The position numbers and the translations under genes are program-made. From an uncultured Christensenellaceae bacterium (GTDB lineage Bacteria > Bacillota_A > Clostridia > Christensenellales > UBA3700): 16,363 nucleotides of DNA. The notes beneath the pieces are model-generated. The model was not told where the DNA came from. It made no database searches and worked only from the letters and a program-made list of their open reading frames with translations. Shown here piece after piece: positions 7,590 through 13,738 of this stretch (position 1 is its first letter; every line of letters begins with the position of its first letter). The stretch covers positions 1-16,363 of the forward strand of contig CALWKT010000075.1 of the NCBI GenBank assembly GCA_944381335.1. Reading direction: 5' to 3'.

Positions 7590-7958
7590 TCAAATGACCT
7601 CGGGCGCAAGGGATATGATCTTCATATAATCCTTGTCGCGGAGCTCTCTCGCAATGGGTCCGAAGATACGGGTGCCTCTGGGCTGCTTCTGGTTGTCGAT
7701 GATGACCGCCGCGTTGTCGTCGAACCTGATGTAGGAACCGTCCGTTCTTCTGACGCCCTTGCTGGTCCTGACGATGACGGCCTAGACCACCTCGCCCTTC
7801 TTGACGGCGCCGCCCGGGATCGCGCTCTGCACCGCCGCGACGATGACGTCGCCTATATTGCCGCTCCTGCGGAAAGATCCGCCCAGAACTCTTATGCACT
7901 TGATTTCCTTGGCGCCGGAGTTGTCCGCTACGTTGAGTCTTGTTTCGGGTTGTATCAT
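7590..7958 (-). CDS. rplN: 50S ribosomal protein L14 (uL14) gene with in-frame amber codon 59
   Basis: L14 lies at the subunit interface and forms bridge B8 with the small subunit. The frame from ATG 7958 to TGA 7590 is 122 codons after the start, exactly the family length. It is conserved throughout: [19 protein letters not shown] at the start, [13 protein letters not shown] before the stop, then [25 protein letters not shown] and [20 protein letters not shown]. Codon 59, at 7784-7782, is TAG. In the L14 sequences I remember this position is lysine (for example VLKAV in E. coli), so one AAG-to-TAG change explains it. AGGAGG precedes the ATG by nine bases, and both neighbours keep normal spacing. 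An error in the sequence is most likely; a true mutation would be lethal without suppression. The stop means it will be missed by simple gene callers. Confidence 0.9.
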
Positions 7959-7976
7959 AGTGACATTCCTCCTGTA

Positions 7977-8231
7977 TTACTTGGCCTTCTCGACGATGGA
8001 CACCACGCGCCAGCACTTGTCCTTGCTGATGGGTCTCGTCTCGGCGATCAGCACTCTGTCGCCTATGCCGCATTCGTTGTTTTCGTCATGAGCCTTGAAC
8101 TTCTTGGTCCTGTTGACGATCTTGCCGTAGAGAGGATGCTTGACGCGCTCTCTTATCGCGACGACGACGGTCTTGTCCATCTTGTCGCTGACGACTATGC
8201 CGACTCTGTTTTTTCTCAGATTTCTTTCCAT
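7977..8231 (-). CDS. rpsQ: 30S ribosomal protein S17 (uS17)
   Basis: S17 is a primary 16S rRNA binder with an OB fold. The 84-residue product starts [21 protein letters not shown]. It has the core [28 protein letters not shown], where HPLYGK is the family hallmark, followed by [21 protein letters not shown]. Length is normal. It lies 12 bases after rpmC and 18 before rplN. Confidence 0.97.
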   Translation of the reverse strand: MERNLRKNRVGIVVSDKMDKTVVVAIRERVKHPLYGKIVNRTKKFKAHDENNECGIGDRVLIAETRPISKDKCWRVVSIVEKAK

Positions 8232-8243
8232 ATATCGGTCTCC

Positions 8244-8486
8244 TTACTTCGCCTTCTTCGCGGTCTTCTTGGCAGCCTTGACCGGCTCTTCGCTGAGATT
8301 GAGCTCTCTCTGACGGATGACGGTCATGCATCTGGCGATGTCTTTCTTGCAGACGGCGATCTGACTGTTGTTGTCGAGGTTGCCCGCCTTATGCTTGAAG
8401 CGGAGGTTGAAAAGATCCTGCTTGAGGGACGCGAGCTTGACCTGCAGCTCGTCGTTGGTCATTTCAAAAAAATTACTTGCCTTCAT
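8244..8486 (-). CDS. rpmC: 50S ribosomal protein L29 (uL29) with short basic tail
   Basis: L29 is a two-helix protein at the tunnel exit, where it helps form the docking site for trigger factor and signal recognition particle. The 80-residue product starts [20 protein letters not shown]. It has [15 protein letters not shown] in the turn and a second helix ending near [10 protein letters not shown]. Typical L29 is about 62-68 residues. The extra C-terminus, about residues 65-80, ends [10 protein letters not shown] and resembles the tail on L24. Its ATG lies 14 bases inside rplP, so the genes overlap and are probably coupled. Confidence 0.95.
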   Translation of the reverse strand: MKASNFFEMTNDELQVKLASLKQDLFNLRFKHKAGNLDNNSQIAVCKKDIARCMTVIRQRELNLSEEPVKAAKKTAKKAK

Positions 8487-8907
8487 CTTCGTTCACCTCG
8501 TCTTCTTTCTTGACGAACTTGCACTTTACGGGGAGCTTGTGTCCCGCAAGGCGCAGAGCTTCTCTCGCGACTTCTTCGGCTACGCCCGCCATCTCGAACA
8601 TGACTCTGCCCGGTTTGACGACCGCTACCCAGTATTCGACGCTTCCCTTACCGCTTCCCATACGGGTCTCGGCGGGCTTCTTGGTCACAGGCTTGTGGGG
8701 GAATATGTCTATCCACACCTTTCCGCCTCTTTTGATGTATCTCGTCATGGCGATACGGGCAGCTTCGATCTGATTGGAGGTGATCCAGCCCGGTTCGAGC
8801 GCCATGAGACCGTACTCGCCGTAAGCGACGCGGTTGCCCTTATTGGCTTTTCCGGTCATTCTTCCGCGGTGAACGCGGCGTCTTTTGACTCTCTTGGGAA
8901 TTAACAT
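8473..8907 (-). CDS. rplP: 50S ribosomal protein L16 (uL16)
   Basis: L16 contacts the A-site tRNA elbow and helps form the peptidyl-transferase region. The 144-residue product starts [20 protein letters not shown]. It contains [21 protein letters not shown] and [30 protein letters not shown], both highly conserved L16 segments, then [17 protein letters not shown]. Length is in range. Its ATG shares one base with the TAA of rpsC (TAATG), and its end overlaps rpmC by 14 bases. Confidence 0.97.
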   Translation of the reverse strand: MLIPKRVKRRRVHRGRMTGKANKGNRVAYGEYGLMALEPGWITSNQIEAARIAMTRYIKRGGKVWIDIFPHKPVTKKPAETRMGSGKGSVEYWVAVVKPGRVMFEMAGVAEEVAREALRLAGHKLPVKCKFVKKEDEVNEDEGK

Positions 8908-9578
8908 TACGCATTTCCTCCTTCGCTTCCGGCCGCGGGTTTACCGAGGACCTCGCCTTTGTATATCCAGGTCTTTACGCCGATGATACCGAACGTGGTC
9001 TTGGCTTCCGCAAAGCCGTAATCGATATCCGCTCTCAGAGTCTGGAGAGGGATGGAACCCTCGTGATATTTTTCGCTTCTCGCTATCTCTGCGCCGTCGA
9101 GTCTGCCGGAGACCATGACCTTGACTCCCTTGGCGCCCGCTTTCATCGCGCGGCCGATAGCCTGCTTCATTGCGCGTCTGAAAGAGAATCTCTTCTCGAG
9201 CTGCGCGGCGATGTTCTCCGCGACGAGCTGCGCGTCGACGTCGGGTCTTTTGACCTCGTAGACGTTGATGCTGACCTCTTTGCTCTTGACGAGCGCGCTG
9301 ATCTCCTTGGTCATCTGGTCGACGCCCGAGCCCTGCTTACCGATAAGAACGGCGGGTTTGGACGTATATATGTTGACGGTGATGATACCCACGGAGCTGA
9401 TCCTGCTGATCGAGATCCTCGAGATGGAGCACTCATAGTACTTCTTCTTGATGAACTCTCTGATCTTGTGGTCCTCTATGAGGTAGTCGGCAAAGTTCTT
9501 CTTGTCGGCGTACCATTGAGCGTCCCAGCCTTTGATGACGCCCACTCTCATTCCCTTGGGACTAACTTTCTGACCCAT
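8907..9578 (-). CDS. rpsC: 30S ribosomal protein S3 (uS3)
   Basis: S3 lines the mRNA entry channel and has helicase-related contacts with S4 and S5. The 223-residue product starts [21 protein letters not shown] type II KH domain lies at about residues 38-106, with its GxxG loop at Gly80-Lys-Gln-Gly83. The C-terminal domain follows with [20 protein letters not shown] and [20 protein letters not shown]. Length is usual. It lies 15 bases after rplV and shares one base with the rplP start. Confidence 0.97.
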   Translation of the reverse strand: MGQKVSPKGMRVGVIKGWDAQWYADKKNFADYLIEDHKIREFIKKKYYECSISRISISRISSVGIITVNIYTSKPAVLIGKQGSGVDQMTKEISALVKSKEVSINVYEVKRPDVDAQLVAENIAAQLEKRFSFRRAMKQAIGRAMKAGAKGVKVMVSGRLDGAEIARSEKYHEGSIPLQTLRADIDYGFAEAKTTFGIIGVKTWIYKGEVLGKPAAGSEGGNA

Positions 9579-9593
9579 ATTCTGTCTCCTCCG

Positions 9594-9983
9594 TTATTCG
9601 GCCTTCGCGTCGAGAATGACGGTGATGTGGCTCGTTCTCTTGTTGATCCTCGCGGCGCTTCCCTTCGCTCTGGGCATGAACCTCTTGAGGATGGGGCCGG
9701 CGTTGGCGTAGCACTCCGCAACATACAGTTCGCTCTTGTTCATGTTGAGGTTGTTTTCCGCGTTGGCGGCAGCCGAATTCAACACTTTGAGGAGAGGCTC
9801 GCAGGCGGCTTTGCGCGTATTCTTGAGGATCGCGACGGCGTCGGTGTATTTCGCTCCGCGGATGATATCGAGAACGATCCTCACCTTGTCGGGAGATATC
9901 CTCACGTATTTGGCTACGGCTCTGGGGCGCTTGTCCGCGCTCTCTCTGCGCGCCGCGGCTTTTTCTCTTATTCTTTTAGCCAT
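9594..9983 (-). CDS. rplV: 50S ribosomal protein L22 (uL22) with N-terminal extension
   Basis: L22 has a long hairpin that reaches into the peptide exit tunnel; mutations in it affect macrolide resistance. The 129-residue product has the core AKYVRISPDKVRIVLDIIRG, the helix KVLNSAAANAENN, and the tunnel hairpin around GPILKRFMPRAKGSAARINKRTSHITVIL. The first 20 or so residues (MAKRIREKAAARRESADKRP) extend beyond the about 110-residue norm. As I recall, a similar extension occurs in some Clostridia, so it is probably a lineage trait. It lies 17 bases after rpsS. Confidence 0.96.
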   Translation of the reverse strand: MAKRIREKAAARRESADKRPRAVAKYVRISPDKVRIVLDIIRGAKYTDAVAILKNTRKAACEPLLKVLNSAAANAENNLNMNKSELYVAECYANAGPILKRFMPRAKGSAARINKRTSHITVILDAKAE

Positions 9984-10000
9984 CTTTCAATCTCCTCCAA

Positions 10001-10279
10001 TTACTTTTTGCCGGTGGTCTTCTCGCCCGCATGGCCCTTGAAGGTGCGGGTGGGAGCGAATTCGCCGAGCTTGCATCCGACCATATCTTCGGTGACGTAG
10101 ACGGGAACGTGCTTCCTTCCGTCGTGTACGGCGATCGTATGTCCGACCATCTCCGGGAAGATCGTAGAAGAACGCGACCAGGTCTTGACGACCTTTTTCT
10201 CGTTCGCCTCGTTCATGGCGATGATTCTCTTGATCAGCCTCTCTTCGACGAAAGGCCCTTTCTTTACAGATCTGCTCAT
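10001..10279 (-). CDS. rpsS: 30S ribosomal protein S19 (uS19)
   Basis: S19 is a head protein that contacts S13 and the A-site tRNA region. The 92-residue product starts [19 protein letters not shown]. It carries the family signatures [23 protein letters not shown] and [27 protein letters not shown]. Length is exact for the family. GGAGG lies just upstream of ATG 10279 in the 15-base gap after rplB. Confidence 0.98.
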   Translation of the reverse strand: MSRSVKKGPFVEERLIKRIIAMNEANEKKVVKTWSRSSTIFPEMVGHTIAVHDGRKHVPVYVTEDMVGCKLGEFAPTRTFKGHAGEKTTGKK

Positions 10280-10294
10280 TCTTCAATCCTCCGG

Positions 10295-11119
10295 TTAGTT
10301 TATACGCTTGATAATAAACTTGTTGCTCTTGTTCTTCTTTCTCGTCTTGTAACCGAGAGTCGGAACGCCCCACGGGGTGACCGGGCTGGGCATACCGATA
10401 GGCGATTTGCCTTCGCCGCCGCCGTGCGGGTGGTCGTTCGGGTTCATGACCACGCCTCTTACGGTCGGTCTCACGCCCATGTGACGGTGACGTCCCGCTT
10501 TACCGATGCTGACGATCTCGTGTTCGAGATTTCCGACCTGTCCTACGGTCGCCCTGCACTTGATGGGGATGTATCTCATCTCGCCGCTGGGCATTCTCAG
10601 CGTAGCATATTTGCCTTCCTTCGCCATCAGCTGCGCGCTGCCGCCCGCGGCTCTCGCGATCTGACCGCCCTTGCCGGGATGCATCTCGATGTTGTGGATC
10701 ATCGTACCGACGGGGATCTTCTCCAAGGGAAGGCAGTTGCCCGCCTTGATATCGGCGCCCTCTCCGCTCATGACGACGTCGCCTTTCTGCAATCCGAGCG
10801 GCGCGATGATGTATCTCTTTTCGCCGTCCGCATAGTTCAGCAGAGCGATGTTCGCGCTTCTGTTGGGATCGAACTCGATCGACGCGACTTTCGCGGGGAT
10901 GCCGTCCTTATTGCGCTTGAAATCTATGATGCGGTACTTGTTGCGGTTGCCGCCTCCGATGTGTCTTACCGTGATCCTGCCGTTGGCGTTGCGGCCGCCC
11001 GTTCTGTTCTTGCTCTCGAGAAGGCTTCTCTCGGGCTTGGTCGTCGTGATCTCGTCGAACGAAAGGCTCGTCATGTGACGACGCGCGGCGGAAGTGGGTT
11101 TATATCTCTTGATTGCCAT
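10295..11119 (-). CDS. rplB: 50S ribosomal protein L2 (uL2)
   Basis: L2 is needed for subunit association and peptidyl-transferase activity. The 274-residue product starts [20 protein letters not shown]. The OB-like domain has [17 protein letters not shown] and [19 protein letters not shown]. The SH3-like domain follows, with [22 protein letters not shown]. The essential late motif [20 protein letters not shown] holds the histidine equivalent to E. coli His229. It ends [17 protein letters not shown]. Length is normal, and it is 15 bases after rplW. Confidence 0.98.
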   Translation of the reverse strand: MAIKRYKPTSAARRHMTSLSFDEITTTKPERSLLESKNRTGGRNANGRITVRHIGGGNRNKYRIIDFKRNKDGIPAKVASIEFDPNRSANIALLNYADGEKRYIIAPLGLQKGDVVMSGEGADIKAGNCLPLEKIPVGTMIHNIEMHPGKGGQIARAAGGSAQLMAKEGKYATLRMPSGEMRYIPIKCRATVGQVGNLEHEIVSIGKAGRHRHMGVRPTVRGVVMNPNDHPHGGGEGKSPIGMPSPVTPWGVPTLGYKTRKKNKSNKFIIKRIN

Positions 11120-11134
11120 TTTTCATTCCTCCTG

Positions 11135-11425
11135 TCAGGACAAGCTCTCGAAGAACTCGATGGGCTTGCTGTCCTTGGAAAGCTGAACTATCGCCTTTTT
11201 GAAGGAAGAAGTCGTGCCTTCGTATCTTCCCATGCGCTTCTTCTTTCCGTCGTAGTTCGAGGTGTTGACCTTCTCTACCTTGACTCCGAATATGTCCTCG
11301 ACGGCGACTTTGATCTGGGTCTTGGTCGCTCTTTTGTCCACCTTGAAAGTGTATCTCTTGGACTGTATTCCGTCGTAACTCTTCTCGGTCAGCATAGGGC
11401 TGACGATGATATCGTACTTGTTCAT
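11135..11425 (-). CDS. rplW: 50S ribosomal protein L23 (uL23)
   Basis: L23 is the main docking site for trigger factor and signal recognition particle at the tunnel exit. The 96-residue product starts [20 protein letters not shown]. It has [33 protein letters not shown], the standard L23 core, and then [20 protein letters not shown]. The ATG at 11425 shares one base with the TAA of rplD (TAATG), and a GAGGAGG site lies in the rplD end. A longer in-frame start upstream only reads rplD out of frame. Stop is TGA. Confidence 0.96.
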   Translation of the reverse strand: MNKYDIIVSPMLTEKSYDGIQSKRYTFKVDKRATKTQIKVAVEDIFGVKVEKVNTSNYDGKKKRMGRYEGTTSSFKKAIVQLSKDSKPIEFFESLS

Positions 11426-12066
11426 TATTCGGTTACCTCCTCGGCTCCGTAGGTCTTGTCGAGCTGCTCGACCGCCGCCTTGGTGACGAGGCACTTGGCG
11501 TTGGCGGCAAGCTCGTACACGTTGACCAGATCCGCCGCCATGACGGTGACGCCCGGGATATTGCCGCTCGCTCTGAGAACTTTCTCGTCGTCGGCGGAGA
11601 GTATCACCAGCACTTTACCGTCGATGCCGAAGTTCTTGAGGATCTGCGCCATCAGCTTGGTCTTGGCGTCTTTGAGCGCGAGCTCGTCTACGACCAGGAA
11701 TTCGCCCGCGGCAACTTTCGCGGACAGAGCGCATATCGTCGCAGCTCTCTTCATCTTCTTGTTTATCTTCTGCGAGAAGTCCCTCTGCTTGGGCGCGAAC
11801 ACCACGCCGCCGCCGGTCCACTGCGGGCTGCGGATGGAGCCCTGTCTCGCTCTGCCGGTGCCCTTCTGGCGCCACGGCTTCTTGCCTCCGCCTCTGACCT
11901 CGCTGCGGGTCAAAGTGCTCTTGTTGCCCTGTCTCTTGTTGGCGAGCTGGGCGACGACTACCTGATGCACGAGAGCTTCGTTGTACTCACGGCCGAAAAC
12001 CGCCTCGCTAACGGCGACCTGTCCGACCTTCTTCGCGCTTGTATTAAATACGTCTATATTCATCAT
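11425..12066 (-). CDS. rplD: 50S ribosomal protein L4 (uL4)
   Basis: L4 has a long loop in the peptide exit tunnel. In E. coli it also represses its own S10 operon. The 213-residue product starts [20 protein letters not shown]. It shows the tunnel-loop region [20 protein letters not shown] followed by [20 protein letters not shown], and the C-terminal half [19 protein letters not shown]. Start ATG 12066 is nine bases after AAAGGAG, which overlaps the rplC stop; a second ATG follows at once. An upstream in-frame extension of 90 codons reads rplC out of frame and is not real. Confidence 0.96.
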   Translation of the reverse strand: MMNIDVFNTSAKKVGQVAVSEAVFGREYNEALVHQVVVAQLANKRQGNKSTLTRSEVRGGGKKPWRQKGTGRARQGSIRSPQWTGGGVVFAPKQRDFSQKINKKMKRAATICALSAKVAAGEFLVVDELALKDAKTKLMAQILKNFGIDGKVLVILSADDEKVLRASGNIPGVTVMAADLVNVYELAANAKCLVTKAAVEQLDKTYGAEEVTE

Positions 12067-12080
12067 AATACCGCTCTCCT

Positions 12081-12710
12081 TTAAGCCTTGCACGACGTCT
12101 TGACGACGACCATGCCGCCCTTGGGTCCGGGGATAGCGCCTTTGACCAGAAGGAGGTTGCGCTCCTTGTCCACTCTGACGACGGTCAGATTCTGGACGGT
12201 CACTCTTTCGTTGCCCCAATGTCCGGACATCTTCTTGTTTTTGAACACTCTCGACGGGGTCGAGTTCGCGCTCAGGGAACCTACGCCTCTGTGGTAACCG
12301 GAACCGTGCGCCATGGGACCGCAGTGCTGATTCCACCTCTTGATCGCGCCGGTAAATCCTTTACCCTTGCTGGTGCCGACGACATCGACCTTATCTCCCG
12401 CCGCGAACACGTCGCAGGTGATGGAGCTGCCGACCTCGTAAGCGCCGCAGTCGTCGAGTCTGAGTTCTCTCAGATAACGCCTGACTTCCACGCCGGCTTT
12501 CTTGAACTGCCCCTTTACGGGCTTGTTGACGTTCTTCTCCTTGATAGAGCCGAACGCGACCTGCACGGCTTCGTAGACGTCCTTTTCGACGGTCTTCTCC
12601 CGCACTACGGGGCAGGGACCTGCCTCCACGACCGTCACGGGAATTACGGTGCCGTCCTCTTCGAAGACCTGGCTCATTCCCAGTTTCTTTCCAATGATTG
12701 CTTTATTCAT
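12081..12710 (-). CDS. rplC: 50S ribosomal protein L3 (uL3)
   Basis: L3 is an assembly initiator whose extension reaches toward the peptidyl-transferase centre. The 209-residue product starts [20 protein letters not shown] and has [16 protein letters not shown]. The central signature is [30 protein letters not shown], and [20 protein letters not shown] follows before the end [12 protein letters not shown]. Length is typical. It lies 53 bases after rpsJ; the GGAGG site is 12 bases from the ATG, slightly long. Confidence 0.97.
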   Translation of the reverse strand: MNKAIIGKKLGMSQVFEEDGTVIPVTVVEAGPCPVVREKTVEKDVYEAVQVAFGSIKEKNVNKPVKGQFKKAGVEVRRYLRELRLDDCGAYEVGSSITCDVFAAGDKVDVVGTSKGKGFTGAIKRWNQHCGPMAHGSGYHRGVGSLSANSTPSRVFKNKKMSGHWGNERVTVQNLTVVRVDKERNLLLVKGAIPGPKGGMVVVKTSCKA

Positions 12711-12737
12711 AGATAAAGTTCACCTCCGATATTCTCT

Positions 12738-12750
12738 GCCGCAAAGCGGC
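12738..12750. other. Small GC hairpin in the rpsJ-rplC gap
   Basis: A perfect palindrome, GCCGC-AAA-GCGGC on the plus strand, lies in the 53-base gap between rpsJ and rplC, the largest gap inside the S10 group. There is no T-run, so it is not a terminator. It could mark an RNA processing or stabilising hairpin. Confidence 0.5.
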
Positions 12751-12763
12751 GTTGTTGTCCTGT

Positions 12764-13072
12764 TCAGAATTTGATCTTTATATCCACGCCCGCGGGAAGC
12801 GTCAGCTTTTCGAGCGCGGTCATCGCCGCCTTTGTCGGGCTGTAGATGTCGATGAGTCTCTTGTGCGTGCGCAGCTCGAACTGCTCTCTGCTGTCCTTGT
12901 CCTTGTGTACCGCGCGCAGTATCGTCACGACCTCTTTCTCGGTCGGGAGCGGAATGGGTCCGCCGACTTTGACGCCGCATCTGGTGACGGTCTCGACGAT
13001 CTTGCTCGCCGCTTCGTCGATGAGGTTGTGGTCGTAGGCTCTGAGCCTGATTCTGATGATAAGTCCTGCCAT
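12764..13072 (-). CDS. rpsJ: 30S ribosomal protein S10 (uS10)
   Basis: S10 is a head protein of the small subunit and also the NusE transcription antitermination factor. The 102-residue product starts [20 protein letters not shown]. It has [42 protein letters not shown], the family hallmark, and ends [13 protein letters not shown]. Length is exact. It is the first gene of the cluster, preceded by AAGGAGA and a structured leader of about 170 bases. Stop is TGA. Confidence 0.98.
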   Translation of the reverse strand: MAGLIIRIRLRAYDHNLIDEAASKIVETVTRCGVKVGGPIPLPTEKEVVTILRAVHKDKDSREQFELRTHKRLIDIYSPTKAAMTALEKLTLPAGVDIKIKF

Positions 13073-13243
13073 GTTTCTCTTCTCCTTTTCCTAACTTGAT
13101 TCACGTATCCGTGTGTTTCTTCCCGCCGCATTATAAAAAGGCGTGCAGTTCGCCTTCCGTTAGTCGCCCGATCCTCCGGACATTTGTCCGCGTAAGTTCT
13201 CCGCAATGCGGTAACCTCACGCTTCTCCCCAATACAGCGAGCG
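13073..13243 (-). promoter_or_regulatory. Structured 5' leader of the S10 operon
   Basis: This is about 170 bases between the predicted start of transcription and rpsJ, folding on the minus strand into consecutive hairpins. Hairpin 1 (13222-13190) pairs GCGTGAG..TT with AA..CTTACGC and holds an inner CCGC-ATT-GCGG stem. Hairpin 2 (13189-13178) pairs GGAC with GTCC around a short A-rich loop. The third, at 13158-13135, looks like an intrinsic terminator. The ribosome binding site AAGGAGA follows. The layout suggests transcription attenuation of the operon, perhaps by a ribosomal protein. The ligand is unknown, and I do not recognise a catalogued leader family. Confidence 0.55.
13135..13158 (-). 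terminator. Terminator-like hairpin (attenuator) in the S10 leader
   Basis: AAGGCG (13156-13151) pairs with CGCCTT around a loop of seven bases, and two G-T pairs can extend it. The pairing arm runs into TTTTT ending at 13135, the form of an intrinsic terminator. It lies between the promoter and rpsJ, so if it worked constitutively the operon would be silent. Regulated readthrough is therefore the likely role. Confidence 0.5.
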
Positions 13244-13249
13244 AAAGTT

Positions 13250-13278
13250 ATTATATATGTATAGGACAAACAAGTCAA
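13250..13278 (-). promoter_or_regulatory. Strong sigma-A-type promoter of the S10 operon
   Basis: On the minus strand a TTGACT -35 box (13278-13273, 5 of 6 matches) and a perfect TATAAT -10 box (13255-13250) are separated by exactly 17 bases. The start of transcription is expected near 13243. The upstream region 13280-13345 is very A+T-rich, as expected of an UP element at a ribosomal promoter. Confidence 0.85.
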
Positions 13279-13308
13279 ACGATTTTCACAAACAATTTTT
13301 AAACCGAA

Positions 13309-13330
13309 ATGTAAAATTTATGTAAAATTT
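13309..13330. repeat. Tandem 11-base repeat upstream of the S10 promoter
   Basis: ATGTAAAATTT occurs twice in direct succession (13309-13319 and 13320-13330). The period is close to one DNA helical turn. The copies lie about 31-52 bases upstream of the -35 box, slightly beyond the usual UP-element window. They could be a phased, bent or protein-binding site. Confidence 0.6.
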
Positions 13331-13489
13331 TTATATTTAGCCATATTGCGGCTTGAACAGCGCTATATATCGGGTTTCGGACGCGATCCGCGAGCGCGAA
13401 GTCCACTCTCCGTTTTTCCTTCCGCTTACGAACGCGTTCGGCAGAGGCGGGCTCTTCCCCCTGTAAAAGCGACGCCGCTCAACAGACGA

Positions 13490-13515
13490 AAAGGGACGCG
13501 CGGCGGCGTCCCTTT
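13490..13515. terminator. Strong 10-bp inverted repeat, possible bidirectional terminator
   Basis: AAAGGGACGC (13490-13499) is perfectly complementary to GCGTCCCTTT (13506-13515) around a six-base GC loop. On the minus strand the stem is followed by TTTTCG, a short T-run; on the plus strand it ends in TTTCGG. It sits between the metal-efflux ATPase and the S10 promoter, where it could block readthrough. Confidence 0.45.
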
Positions 13516-13673
13516 CGGCTTCGTTTCCGTTCTCCTTATCTGCCCCGTGTGCCAACTCGTAATGTCGTTTTTAACATGCCTATAATGCCTATCAACATAT
13601 CTCGTATCGTCCGCACGTCGGCGGGATATCCGTTCGCCCCGCTCTCTTGCCTCGGTGCCTTCAAACTTTACGG

Positions 13674-13738
13674 CTGAAAAAACGTAGACGCCTTTTTCAG
13701 GAACGTCTCCGTCTGAAACCGACCGCAGTTCAGCGGTC
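13674..13738 (-). terminator. Likely terminator after the metal-ATPase gene
   Basis: Two hairpins follow on each other. GACCGC/GCGGTC (13738-13721) overlaps the ATPase stop codon. CTGAAAAA/TTTTTCAG (13700-13674) is a perfect 8-bp stem ending in a run of six T on the minus strand. The second stem is A+T-rich and nearly symmetrical, so it could act in both directions. It would separate the efflux cassette from the ribosomal operon. Confidence 0.5.

Larger units (their letters stand above)
13285..13670. other. Intergenic region with no recognised gene
   Basis: This lies between the ATPase terminator and the S10 promoter. Short open frames occur on both strands (for example 13346-13585 plus, 13337-13555 minus), but none resembles a known protein. 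None has both a good ribosome binding site and protein-like composition. The region holds an A+T-rich block with an 11-base tandem repeat (13309-13330) and a strong inverted repeat (13490-13515). I see nothing else supportable. Confidence 0.5.

Noticed and set aside
7590..7958. Full reassignment of TAG to a sense codon in this organism
   Set aside because: Only one in-frame TAG appears in about 5,000 codons. A reassigned codon should recur. Rare suppression or error remains possible.
10031..11452. A 473-codon open frame on the plus strand opposite rplB/rplW
   Set aside because: It is antisense to ribosomal protein genes with no family resemblance. Its length comes from codon bias.
12067..12336. 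Longer L4 start at 12336
   Set aside because: The added codons read rplC out of frame. The normal L4 start with a good ribosome binding site is at 12066.
13346..13585. A 79-codon open frame on the plus strand in the intergenic region, and a 72-codon one opposite it
   Set aside because: Neither has a convincing ribosome binding site, a known motif, or protein-like composition. The frame crosses a strong inverted repeat.
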